Below are positions 1 to 11,626 of a stretch of DNA of 64,000 nucleotides, one piece after another. The notes beneath the pieces were generated by a model. That model did no database searches. It was not told the DNA's origin and saw nothing but the letters and a program-made list of their open reading frames with translations. The translations under genes and the position numbers were made by a program. This DNA comes from Ascidia mentula. Taxonomy: Eukaryota; Chordata; Ascidiacea; Phlebobranchia; Ascidiidae. The stretch spans positions 10,416,001-10,480,000 of the forward strand of contig OX387198.1 in the NCBI GenBank assembly GCA_947561715.1. The letters run 5' to 3'. Every line of letters starts with the position of its first letter. The first letter of the stretch is position 1.

Positions 1-84
1 CCTACTGACTATGTCAGCTAGTATATGTAAAGATAATACACATATAAAGAATAAAATTACTACTTTATTTTTGATTTGTTTCAG

Positions 85-368
85 GCTTCCATCACGGGGT
101 GGCAAACGATTTTTTGGATAACTGCAGGGGTCCGGTCGTTTGGTGCTGTTGTGTATCTTCTACTTGGATCCGGTAAAGAACAAAAATGGGCGAAAATTCA
201 GGAAAATTTGAAGCAACTCAACGAAGGTAATTCAATTCAAGAATATAAATTAGTATATAAAAAAGCGTTGTTTTTCAGGAAATAGCGTTGGGATATTTGC
301 TAACATTTCTATTGTTTTATTGATCAGGTGCAGTCAACTCGGCTTTTGAAGAGAACACACAATTTTAA
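85..368 (+). CDS. SLC17-type transporter, 3' end only (copy A, partial)
   Basis: Two exons (85-226 and 328-368) encode the last transmembrane segment and C-terminus of an SLC17-family anion transporter. The first follows a TTTGTTTCAG acceptor and encodes a stretch with the family's final membrane helix, then SGKEQKWAKIQENLKQLNEG; a GT donor at 227 joins in phase 1 to the last exon, ending FEENTQF and a stop. The rest of the gene lies upstream of the window. The exon differs from the equivalent exon of copy B (4211-4352) at only about 6 of 142 bases, and the upstream intron is almost as similar, so this is a very recent duplicate or a gene-converted end. A role in organic anion or phosphate transport is known of the family; the substrate is not readable here. 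Confidence 0.85.
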
Positions 369-1294
369 ATCCTACCTATGTGCCTTGTATGTTTATGTCG
401 TGGTACATGATTCTTTATAAATTGACACTATAGTTAACGTCAGTCAGGCACGTTTTAAATCCATTGAAGTAAACAAATGGAGGAGCAAAACAACTACTAT
501 CGACATTATCAACATCAAAATACCAGATTTATCTTTTTTCGTGCTTTTCGTTCTATCCCCGAAACTTACCCTAACCCACTAGCATGAATGATGAATCTGT
601 GGGGCACCTTTCCTTGATGCCTTAAGCAAGTGCTTTTTTTGCTTGATGGTTATTCCAAACCTGAAATCAGTAGATTCAAATCCGCAAACAGTAAAACGTG
701 CATTAATTTTCTGAAAGTGATTACCCTAATACCTCAAAACCAGCTTTGTGGTTTTTGGTGGATGCCGTGCGAGAGTTGGACAGTGAAACGTTAGTCTTTT
801 GAATATCAAACGTTGAAATGAATTAGAATTGGACTCTCTGAGACCAGTGCACGAAGAAAGACCTCGTGGTAGAGGACAAAGTAAACAGCAGCATGCAACT
901 TCTTTTTAGACCCGTTATTCCCAATACCAACGTTAAAAGAAACAAACGACTCAACAAATATTAACTTTAATGCAATAAAAAACGAACCTATTTTATTTCT
1001 CGAGTTATGTGATGTCGACGTATCACTATATTTCCTGACAAAACAAATCCTTGAATTCGATGTCTATTCAGTTTTGGAGGTAAGAAAAAAAGCAGATATT
1101 AACCACTATATGCTCTTAGGCGCTGTTACCAAATAAGCGCTCAGTGCAACTTGTAAACGCACACCACCTTACAGTTACATACAGTTTGACATTCGTACGA
1201 GAAACGTGCAAATATAACTTGAAAAGCAATTTATAACCTGGTGGAAGAACTATATCGTCGAGTGTAGTACTGTGTAATAACTAAACAGAACGAC
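369..1294. other. intergenic between SLC17 copies A and B
   Basis: AT-rich spacer with no credible reading frame on either strand. It should contain the 3' UTR of copy A and the promoter and 5' UTR of copy B. The first ~60 bases after the stop of copy A resemble the sequence after the stop of copy B, so the duplicated block extends into the 3' flank. Confidence 0.6.
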
Positions 1295-4200
1295 ATGGTA
1301 AAGGAGAATTGTGATAATGTTACTTCCAAAGAGGTACGTTACGACTTTGGTATATTGGAATCAGGCTGCACATTAATGTTGACACAGTGAGGTGTCTTGA
1401 TTTACGTAACTACTAAAGTCAGTTCGCTGTTATTGGAGTTGGTTCGTATAGCATCACCCCTTGAAATGCTTTTTTCAGAATCTTAAGGTCTTTCAATGTT
1501 TATTAATTATTTCAGAAACATTTTGAATGCAGATGCGTATCTTTGAGGGGACAATTGGGGCAATCGTCCCCTTAAAACATGTGATAACACTGAATTAGCC
1601 TCGGTTGTGCTAAAATTGATTTTTGTTCACAATACCAGTGTAATTATCTGGGGCATGGCTGGGCCGAATAGAATTTCAAACAGTAACGCCCATACCGAGA
1701 AAACATATCTGAATTCGGCCCAGTTTGAATGACCCTGGTTCATGTTTCTGTAAGTCAAACATGCATATTTGAATTGTATCTGCAGCAGGCTACTCAAGGG
1801 TGTTACATCAAAGCAAGACATGTCCTGGCATTTATGTTGTTTGCCGCGGTTTTTAACATGTTTTCCACGAGATCAAATCTGAGTGTCGCAATTGTTGCTA
1901 TGGTAAACTCAACAAATGACCAGACTGTTGACAACCAATCTGACGTGTGTCCTGCCAGGAATTCAGGGAATGCAACTTCGGTAACACATTAACGAAAATA
2001 AAAAAAAAAATTCGGACATTTTTTGAAAGAACTGTCATTCTGACTTATATCCTTTATTGGCGGTTTAAAACTTTCCTGAAAATCAAAAGTATTTTATCGA
2101 TCCACATTCAAACAGCATTCTGCCATGCTAATTATGGGAGTGTTGTTATTATGTATCTATCAAACTGACATATCTCCTTCAATCAACGATACAATTTTTT
2201 TCTAGAATGGAGTGTTTTTATGGAATTCTGCGGATCAGGGACTTTTATTGAGCAGCTATTATTATGGTTACATTATCACAAACGTTCCTGGGGCATGGTT
2301 GTCTCAACGCTTTGGCTTCAGCAAAGTTGTACTTGTGGCGTGTGTCCTTACGACGGTCCTAACACTATTGACACCAATTGCTGCAAACCAGAGCTTCGGG
2401 CTCATGTTGGCTTTACGCATTTTTCTTGGCCTGGTTCAGGTATAACCAACGTTGTGATATCATTGTTCAACAAAACCTATATTTTAATTATCAAGCCAAT
2501 TGACTTACCATGTATGTCACAGGGACCAATTTTGCCATCTGCATTCGGTTCATGGAAAGAGTGGGCTCCGACACAAGAGCAGTCAACCCTGATTGCAACA
2601 ACGTTTTCAGCGACAAGTATAGGAAATTGCTTCACGCTTGCGTTTTCAGGATTGATTGCAGCCGGTTTGGGGTGGGAAGGGGTGTTTTACCTTACAGGTA
2701 GCTAACTCTATGGTTGGGAAGAATAAGAAGTGTACTGGGCCGTCGACGTTGCAGCTATTGTTGTGCATGATCCAGCCTTTAGTTTTCTCAATTTGCGATT
2801 TCTTTTATGTCATGCCTAGTGACTGCAGACCGGAACCTTAAATCAACCGCTTTCCAGGTGGAATATCTGGATTCATTGTCGTGTTGTGGTTTTTCTTTGT
2901 TTACGATTCTCCTGATGACCACCCAAGAATATCAGAGGAGGAAAAATGTTACATCAAAGAAAACAGCAGCGGGGGAATATCCAACACTTATAGAAGAAAA
3001 ACAAACGGTAACAACAACATCCCTAACAACCAGACCTCCAGCAATGATGATGTGACTGAACAAACGGAAATCAACAATTTGGTACGAAACGAACATCAAT
3101 GCCGTGCATACGACCCTTTCATTGTTCTCATGCAAGGTCATATTATCAAGCGCAAATGCAATTGTTTCGCAATTTAATGCGTGGATTTTCAGGAGATTAT
3201 CTTTAACATTTTGAGTTACAGAAGGTTCCATGGATCTCTATACTTACCTCTCCTCCAGTATGGGCAATGGTTGGCGGGAACGTTTGTCTTAACTATGGAG
3301 CTTACACGTTGTCAACAATGCTGCCAACCTACATGAGCACAATACTCATGTTTGACATTGCATCGGTAAGTCTAATGTTTATTACCTTTCCTGCAAGGTG
3401 TTGACGTGTCTCCTTACGATGTTCGCTAAGTTTCGCATTTCATACGAATTGTTTTATAGAGCGGGTTACTTTCAGCTCTTCCTTACATTTTGGAATGGTT
3501 ATTTATGATCGGAACAGGTTTAATCACTGACCTTGTGCAAAGGAGGAAATTAACATCTACTACTCTTGTACGGAAAGTCAACACCACTATCGCAGAACTC
3601 GTACCTGCTTTGTTTGTTGTGCTAGCAGGTTACATTGGGTGTAACTCTGCTGCAGCCGTTTCGTTTTTTACTTTGGCTGTCGGATTTCAAGCTGTAACAG
3701 GTACGAACGCAAACTATCGGAGCAAAGTATAACTTAAGCATGCAAACAGCAAGCAACAGTATCGAGTGAAAGTGTCTGTCACTTTAACGTACGAGGCTTT
3801 TTTTCCCTTTGGTTAGCAAAACATGCTGGACACTGTAGGTTCATATTACATTGCTTGTTTTCGCATTTCGTTCTGAATTGTTGAGAAACAGTGGCTTTGA
3901 TCAAGCTTTAACAGAGATGATGCCATTTCATAAACAATTTTGTATTTTAAAATTTTTAGTTGGTGGATGTCGAGCGAATGCAGCAGACATTGCACCAGCT
4001 TATTCTGGCGTTGTGTTCGGAATATCAAACGCCATCGCCAACACACCTGGTTTACTGGCACCTCTCATTGCCGGAATGATACTTGATAATGACGTATGTT
4101 TTGTGAAGTAGAATTTCCAATGGATACCTACTTATTATGTCAGCTAGTATATGTAAAGATAATACACATATAAACAATAAAATTACTACTTTATTTTTAA

Positions 4201-4497
4201 TTTGTTTCAGGCTTCCATCACGGGGTGGCAAACGATTTTTTGGATTACTGCAGGGGTCCACTCCTTTGGTGCTGTTGTGTTTCTTCTACTTGGATCCGGT
4301 AAAGAACAAAAATGGGCGAAAATTCAGGAAAATTTGGAGCAACTCAACGAAGGCAATTTAATTCAATAATATGAAAATAATATATGAAAGATAATGGTGT
4401 GTTTAGGAAGGGGTCTTGGGATTTTGCTAACATGTGTATTGTTTTTTATCGATCAGGTGTCGTCAACTCCGCATTTGAAGAAAACACACAACTCTGA
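1295..4497 (+). CDS. SLC17-type (sialin/VGLUT-like) transporter, copy B
   Basis: Major-facilitator anion transporter of the SLC17 family (sialin, vesicular glutamate, Na/phosphate group), predicted to span the membrane about 12 times. Exons read as 1295-1333 (MVKENCDNVTSKE), 1786-1980, 2206-2439, 2523-2697, 2858 to about 3080, 3222-3365, 3460-3700, 3960-4093, 4211-4352 and 4457-4497. Family hallmarks are visible: RSNLSVAIVAMVN at the end of helix 1 with NxS/T glycosylation sites after it, SSYYYGYIITNVPGAWLSQRFG around helix 2, LGWEGVFY, the loop DSPDDHPRISEEE, VPWISILTSPPVW, LPTYMSTIL and GIAN-like FGISNAIANTPG. The boundary of the exon near 3080 is uncertain. The donor after 4352 is GC rather than GT (see findings). 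A polyadenylation signal follows at 4539. Confidence 0.88.
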
Positions 4498-4538
4498 ATC
4501 ATATAGTCAAGTGCCTTGTTTATTTTTGTCGTAATCAC

Positions 4539-4544
4539 AATAAA
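4539..4544 (+). promoter_or_regulatory. polyadenylation signal of SLC17 copy B
   Basis: AATAAA, 42 bases after the stop codon of copy B. Confidence 0.6.
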
Positions 4545-5107
4545 CTTCGGCACGTACAGCAACGTTGGTCAAGTTCGAACGAGGTAAATGCAATGCTGTA
4601 TACCTTTAATGGAAGATATAGCAGATAAATTAACAGATGTTTTGGGTCTTACTATCAGGACATTAACGTTAGTATCTGTGAATTCCAAATCTTAACAACT
4701 TAACAACACCATGTGCCTTTCGAAGAGTATTTAACACATTTTTCTTTCATGGTAGGCATATGTCAAACACATGCATTGGACAAAAGCACTAAACGTAAAG
4801 TCCTGGTGGTATGTGTACTAAACATTGAAAAGAAAAGCAAAGTGAGTATTATGTTAAGAGAAGAATACAAGGAGACTAAAGTGCATGCATTTATGTCAGT
4901 TCAGAAGGCAACATGAAACAATCATAATTATTTATAGCACGAGTATTAGAAAACCACACATAAGCGTTTTTAACAAACATCAAATGCTTAATGCGTTGGA
5001 ATAGGCGTGCATAGTTTTTTCGGAGATCACGTGTTATCGATGGCATTAAAACTTTTCCTGGCAAGTTCCATGAGTTCGACTCTTAGCAGTTGGGATTTCG
5101 GATAGCT
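4545..5107. other. intergenic between convergent SLC17 copies B and C
   Basis: The two genes point at each other. No coding sequence could be supported; the spacer must hold both 3' UTRs. Confidence 0.6.
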
Positions 5108-7457
5108 TTACAGGTAAGTTATTGTAGAATCCTCGTAGGCATGGTTATCGAGTCCTGCATTCAAAACAATTTTTTTAACTGCTTGGGAAACTACACGTTA
5201 ATTGTTGTGACAACATATCAAACAGAGTTTTAGTTTTACCTATTTCATCAGTGTCGTCTTTTGCCCAAGGTTGAATAACGCCAGAACCAAAAATTAAATA
5301 AACCAAGCATCCAAAAACGTTTATTCCCGCAGCTACCCAAAACACAATCTGCCATTGCGATAAGGAATTCTACAGCAACAAAACAAAACACATGATTGTT
5401 GTTCTTGCAACAGAGTTCAAAAAATTTCAAAGAGTTAGCTCACATCATCCAACAAAATCCATCCGGCCACTTGGGGGGAAAGAAATCCGGAAATGTTTGC
5501 CACGGTGGTGCAAATTCCAAACACGATGCCACTATATTGAGGTGCGATATCCACTGTGTTTGCAATGCAACCTGAGGCTGTGACCAAACGATGTTACAAC
5601 GGGTAATCAAACAGTCTAACATGCTTACCCATAAATCCATTAAATGCCAAGGACAACGTGAAAAAGGCAATGGCTGCAGTTGCGTTACATCCAACATATC
5701 CCGCCAGTACAATAAAAAGGGCTGGTAATAGCAAAGCAATAGTCACATTGACTTTCCGGATAACAACGATCGACGTCACTTTTCTTCGGATGACGTAATC
5801 GGTGAGAAGTCCAACAAGAGTTGTAAAAATCCACTTGAAAATATATGGTAAAGAAGACCATATTCCTCCCTACGTAAATATTGTAGTGTTTCCAGAGCCC
5901 TGGATGATGAATTTAAGGGGTTGCCTTTTTACTTTACCTTTGACAAATTATATCGAAGTACGTTCGACATGTAAGTTGGCAACATTGACTGTATCGCATA
6001 GTTAGTCCAATTATTTCCAAATAGAGCAAACATTATACCGTACATTGGCAATGAGGTAAATATGGCTTTCCATGGAATTGTTTCTTGCTTCACCTAAACC
6101 AGCAAGTTAGAATATTTATTTTACTTGTGAACATTGTTCAAGAATTACTGACAAACAAAAAGTTGACCCACTGTGCAGAAAACATGGAAGTGTTTGGTTT
6201 ATTTATATAACACTATTTTACTGATAATGTTATTGACGAAACGTGTAAAATAAACATAACATGACCACATTTTTCACATCATGGGTCAAACTGTTGTTAT
6301 CAGAAGTATTTTTAACTTTACTTCGACTTTTCTGTTTGTACTCTCTAATATGTACTGTTTTTCCTCTTGCGATATTCTTGGATGAACACCAGGTGAGTTA
6401 TAAGCGAGAAACAACCAGGCCACCGTCCAAACAGCAGCAATCCCCCCTGTAAATAAAGCGAATCAGCAGCATTACAAACATATGTCTAGGTGAGTGCAAC
6501 TGACCAGGTATGTAGAATATCGATTCCCAGCCAAGTCCTTCGGTGATGAATCCACCAAAGAAAAACACCAGAAAATAACCAACACTTACACCAGAAATAT
6601 ATATTGACACAAGCAAACTTCTTTCTTTAGGAGGTCCCCAATCTCCCCAACAACTCAGAAAAACTGGGCCCACCACTCCCTGTGTAATCTTTCTACGTCA
6701 GTTACTTTTATTCAATAAAAACCGGAAAGTTAGTAAGAAAACCAACCTGAGAAAAGCCCAATAGCACTCGGAAAACAATGAACATTTCGAAGTTAAACAT
6801 AGCAATCATCGGCGAGCACAGAGTTAAGACCGAAGCAATGGCGAAAGACGTTGCGATCACGTATTTCATTCCAAACCTTTTTGCCAGCCATCCACCGGGT
6901 AAGTTGGACGCTAAGTACCCGTAGAAATAACATCCCAACACGAGCCCTTGCTCAGCTGTATTCCAATAAAATATACCGTTCTAAAAAATGTTGTGTGGGG
7001 TTTTTATACCAATCCAAGTGCACGCTGTACAAAAGACAAGACCAACATTGTGATACTGATTATGCTCACAAGCTCTTGGTAAATTGTTGTGCACCAGTGG
7101 CGTGTGGTAAAACGTACCGATGACAACTGGTTTGATGATTCCTGGCCGCGATCAGGGCACAAATTTGATTGGTTGCTTGATTCTCCAGACTCCTGGCTAG
7201 TGTCGTTAACCATTGCGACGACCGCCATCGAAATGTTGCTTCGCATAATCTGCAGACTTACCAATCCGAAAAATTGCGTGACCGCCAATATGTACCTTGT
7301 CTTGATGTAAAATCTCGAAGTTGACTTCTGTACATTTTGTTGAATCATTGCTAAAATATTCATAAACATTTTGCTGCAAATAGCTTACCTCTTTTGGTGC
7401 TGTATCCATGCCTGACATATCTGCTGATGTTTGGGCGATTTGTATGCTATTGTTCAT
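5108..7457 (-). CDS. SLC17-type transporter, copy C (inverted)
   Basis: Complete SLC17-family transporter on the minus strand. Exons (5' to 3'): 7457-7389 (MNNSIQIAQTSADMSGMDTA..), 7327-7118, 6980-6747, 6679-6505, 6446 to about 6262, 6093-5938, 5869-5629, 5577-5444, 5369-5240 and 5154-5108. The 234, 175, 241 and 134-base exons match copies B and D exactly in length. Recognisable blocks are KTRYILAVTQFFGL, MRSNISMAVVAMVNDTS, NTAEQGLVLGCYFYGYLASN, HPRISQEEKQYI, IPWKAIFTSLPMYG and DYVIRRKVTS. It is the only member of the local array in this orientation and the most divergent in sequence, so it is likely an older duplicate. The 3' end of the fifth exon is not certain. Family role is proton- or sodium-coupled anion transport; the substrate is unknown. 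Confidence 0.87.
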
Positions 7458-8670
7458 GTTTCAACGCTCTAGTTGCCTGGTTGCTAAACAAGCTCGAATG
7501 TGCGCTGAACGTTTTTGTCACGTCTGACCTGGTGCAGTGTGCATGTGATTTTGTTCGAAATGTTTGCTTTGCATCGTCACAGTTGTTTGCACATCAACAT
7601 GATAAAGTTAATTTGTCGGGTACAGGTTCCGCGATCCCTCACAGAATTGATTAACAATGGGTAAGATTGCCACGTGGTTATTTAGTTGTGACAATCGCAT
7701 CGATTGCACATAGGTGCAGTCAAAGTCGAAGCGTAATACGACAAATCGGGCTTGGTTTGGCACGTGGTTGGATGCAACCTTATTTAAACCCTGAACAATT
7801 GTTCAAGTTTGAATTCATCGCTAAAAACGTGTTGTGACATGTTGCGGATCGCTATTTGAGAAAAAATGCCAGTAGTTTACTTCTGCAAGTAATATAAATG
7901 AGCGAATAGTGTTATAAACCCAACCATTTGCGTTGTAAGAAAGACTGTAGCAATGATACTAAGAATTACTCTTTGTTTCTTGCAACATCTACAAAAACCA
8001 CTGCAATATCAGAGTGGGAATTCGGAATGGAACTTTTTGTCACTTTTGTACAAGCCTGCACTGCTTTAAACTATAAGCAAGCATATTTTGGTTTATCTGA
8101 AGTTAGAACTATTGTTATATTTTGGTAGCTAATTGCGGAGAAACGTGATTCGAAAGCAACGTAAATTCGACAGGATTTGGTAACACCAACCAATGTATAT
8201 GCACATGGTCTATACGGTTTTGGTCGTTACCACGCATGCTTATAATAATATTATCAAGCCGTTTAATTCCAACATTAGAAAAAAACAAACATTGAAAACA
8301 AATGAGTCCACCTTTGTGTTTCACAAATCGCTTTTTTGTAGTTGCATCAATTATACAATTATTTTATGGTGTTAAGTTTGGCAAATTTACGACTTCAACG
8401 CGTCTGAAATGAACCTTTTTTGCACGAAGCGCAAATAAATGCTGACACCGCGTTGCGCTTGGTCGCAATTTTCTCAAGGCAGTTTCGGAGACCACAACAA
8501 ACTTGGCTGTCATGGCTGCCTCTCGTTTAGGATCAGAAGTTTCACCTACAGCAAAATTCTTTCAAGATGAGCATCTCGCTTGGCGCGAAGACGTTCACGG
8601 TTTGTCAATGATGCGCAACAGTGGAGCGAAACATTTGCCACTAACAGTGGCGTAGAGGGGATATGCTGTA
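7458..8670. other. divergent promoter region between SLC17 copies C and D
   Basis: 1.2 kb separating two head-to-head start codons. No supported ORF. It must contain the 5' UTRs and promoters of both genes, possibly shared. Confidence 0.55.
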
Positions 8671-11578
8671 ATGAAAACAAAAGGTTTGAAAATGTCGCCA
8701 GGTTCAAATAAATCATCAAACAAGGAAATAGTCGAGGTAAGTTTAAAGTGATGTACGATTAATTTATTCTGTTATGGGACACTTTATGTCTATGCAAAAT
8801 ACTGCATAATAACAACAGCCATGCTTGCCTGTACTACAAAAATAGACGCCCCTGAATTTCTTTTCTGCGAACGCCAATGCATGCGACATAGGTTGGCCAA
8901 CCCTTACAAAGGCAAACGATATGCCAACATATGAGTGTTGATAATATTACCTAATGCCAATGATTATCACATTTTACACATTCTATTTAGTTTGTTGTGT
9001 ATAAAAGCTTGTGAATAGTCAACTTACGTCAAGTTGCATGACAACGTGTTACATGCGCTAACCGCAATTTCACAGGAAATTGCACCGGGATATCAGTTGA
9101 AAGCACGTCATGTCCTGATGGTAATGATTTTCTTTGTAACTTTCAACACGTATGCCCTTCGAGTTAACCTCAGCGTAGCGATCGTTGCCATGGTAAACAC
9201 AACCGAGAAGATCCAAAACGGAACCAGTTCCTGCACAGCAATTCACACCAGCAACAATTATTCATCTCCCGCAGTTGTGGTAATACCAGTTAACTTTTTT
9301 TAAATAGAATATTATCTTACAGTTCAATGCCCAGAAAACAGTCAAATGGTCAATGTTTTCGCTTTTCAGAAAGGAGTTTTTGACTGGGACACGACTCAAC
9401 AAGGTGTACTACTTGGCTCTTTTTATTATGGCTACTTTCTAAGCAACATATTTGGTCCATGGTTGTCGAAGAAAATTGGCTTTAAGATCGTCATAGGGGC
9501 GGCACTGTTGCTTGCCAACGTAACTACATTGTTGATTCCAGTGGCTGCTCATGCAAGTTTTGGTCTTGTAGTAGCGATGAGAGCTTTTATTGGATTTGTG
9601 CAGGTGAGAATAAACACAACCATGTAATACATGTAATATATCCAATGAATGATGTTTAGCATCTGGTAAACTTCAAAATAATCCAAAAATTGAAAAGCTT
9701 CGGCACACATGTTTTTGATCGTGGCGAACATTGATTTTGAGAATATGTTTAAAGGGAGGTGTATCCCCCTCCGTTGTGGGTCTGTGGGAAGCATGGGGTC
9801 CAATTCTGGAACGAAGTTTTCTCACGTCATTTGGTCTATGTGGAGGAAGCGTCGGTTCATTCGTAACTCTGTCACTTGGTGGCGTGATTGTAGAGAAACT
9901 TGGTTGGAAAGCAATGTTTTACATCACTGGTACAAAAGACATTTTTACACGTCTAAAATTCTCTATCCTTAAAAATGTAGTTCGGTTTTTGAGTGTGATG
10001 CAATATCTTCATGTGCAGGTGGGACCGGCCTTGGCGTGGTTGTTTCATGGTTTATTTTTGTTTACGACACTCCGGAACAACACCCGAGGATTTCCGAACA
10101 GGAGAAAATATTCATAACAAGTTGTCGGATAAAAAACACAAGACAACACGTCACATCAACACCAGCCCATGAGGCAAAATGTCCATCTCCAATTTTCTAA
10201 AATGTTGTAACACGTTCAAATCTATATAGCATGAGCCGTCCCCAAATCAAAAGCTGAGAGTTCCGTGGATATCGATCGTGACTTCAATGCCCGTTCTGGC
10301 AATCTTTTCCAGTCATTTTGCCATTGGCTGGACTGTGTTCATGATGTTAACCATGCTCCCGACTTACATGACTTCAATACTAGGATTCGATATTACTAAG
10401 GTAAGTAAAGTCCTTAACCTGGCAGGACTTGCTTAATAGCTGTTAAGGTATATGGCCCTCGGTTATTCATTGTTTATTTGTCTGTGGCAGCAACTTACTC
10501 TTTTATGTAGTAACGTCAGCAGCTGACGTAAATCAGAGGCTTGTTGCTTTACTACATACGTCTAACCAAGCAAATAGAAAAGAGTTACCATAAATATGTA
10601 TATAGAGTGGATTACTTTCGGCTCTTCCTCACGTGCTCCACGGATTCTTTGTTTTTTCGGGAGGTTACGTCACTGACTTGGTGCGCCGCAAAAAAATCTT
10701 ACCAACAATTGTCATACGAAAAATAGACATCACACTTGCATTGGCAATTCCAGCTCTGTTTTTATTGCTGGCCGGCTACATTGGATGCAATGCCGCGGCC
10801 GCGACGGCTTTCCTTACATTGTCTGTTGCTTTCTGCGCATTTGAAAGTATGTTGTGTCGTAAGTTTAAAGCACCAGTTGATAAAGGTGGTTTTGTTGCAG
10901 TACCTGGCGGCGTAGCAAATACGCTGGATGTGGCTCCAAAGTACGCGGGGATTGTTTATGGAATTGCAAACACTATTTCCAGCATTTCTGGGTTTCTTGG
11001 ACCTTTAATACTAGGAAGACTCTTGGCTGATGGTGTGAGTGCATCCGTGCGAAACTAAAACCGTTTTAAGAAACGCATAAAGAAAATCTTTTTAGAAAAT
11101 ATAGTCCTTGTTGCGAGTAAGAGCAAATTAACTTTGAATGTCCTGATGTGTTGAAAATTGTCTTGGGCGTAAAGGATATGGTATTTTTTAGAACACAATT
11201 TCACGATGGCAAATCATATTTTGGATATCAGCTGGAATCTGTTTGGCAGGAAATGTGATGTTCCTCATTTTTGGTTCGGATAAAGAGCAGTTATGGGCCC
11301 AGAGCAAACCGAAAATCAAGTTAGGTAAGAGTGACACAACCAAACACATGAAAGTATTTTAATATACGTTAACAAAGCTTTTGGTCTATATCAAGCAGCA
11401 ATTTTTACGCAGATTTTAACGGCCAAACTTTTTAACTATAGGTGTGGGAGTGTCGAAAACTTTAATGTCTAAAAAAATAGTTAGTACACATCAGTATTTT
11501 GTTCTTTCAGATACGGCACCGACCGAGACACCAACAGTTCTCACCGTTTCAATGCAAACAGTTGTTACCGAGTCATGA
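8671..11578 (+). CDS. SLC17-type transporter, copy D
   Basis: Complete SLC17-family transporter. Exons: 8671-8736 (MKTKGLKMSPGSNKSSNKEI..), 9076-9279, 9370-9603, 9755-9929, 10019 to about 10173, 10230-10400, 10606-10846, 10901-11034, 11192-11324 and 11511-11578. Motifs: QLKARHVLMVMIFFVTFNTY, RVNLSVAIVAMVNTTEK, SFYYGYFLSN, GLWEAWGPILERS, LGWKAMFYITG, TPEQHPRISEQE, RVPWISIVTSMPV, LPTYMTSILGFDITK and YVTDLVRRKKI. Four exon lengths are identical to copies B and C. The donor of the fifth exon is unclear: no good GT site precedes the stop in that frame, and GC after 10173 is the best candidate. The C-terminus ends in a Thr-rich tail and stop at 11576-11578, with a polyadenylation signal at 11621. 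Confidence 0.88.
10441..10560. repeat. short palindromic interspersed repeat in SLC17-D intron
   Basis: Lies in the intron 10401-10605. A TATGTAGTA...TACTACATA terminal palindrome encloses an inner GTCAGCAGCTGAC palindrome. The flank with CCTCGGTTA...CATTGTTT...GCAGCAA is shared with the repeat at 19489-19740, so both belong to one interspersed non-coding family. No coding capacity; MITE-like. Confidence 0.5.
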
Positions 11579-11620
11579 AGTGACGGAATTTGTGCGATGT
11601 TCCACCAATCAAAACGAACC

Positions 11621-11626
11621 AATAAA
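11621..11626 (+). promoter_or_regulatory. polyadenylation signal of SLC17 copy D
   Basis: AATAAA, 43 bases after the stop codon of copy D. Confidence 0.6.

Noticed and set aside
5440-5739. 99-codon minus-strand frame in SLC17 copy C
   Set aside because: Wrong frame through two real exons and an intron of copy C.
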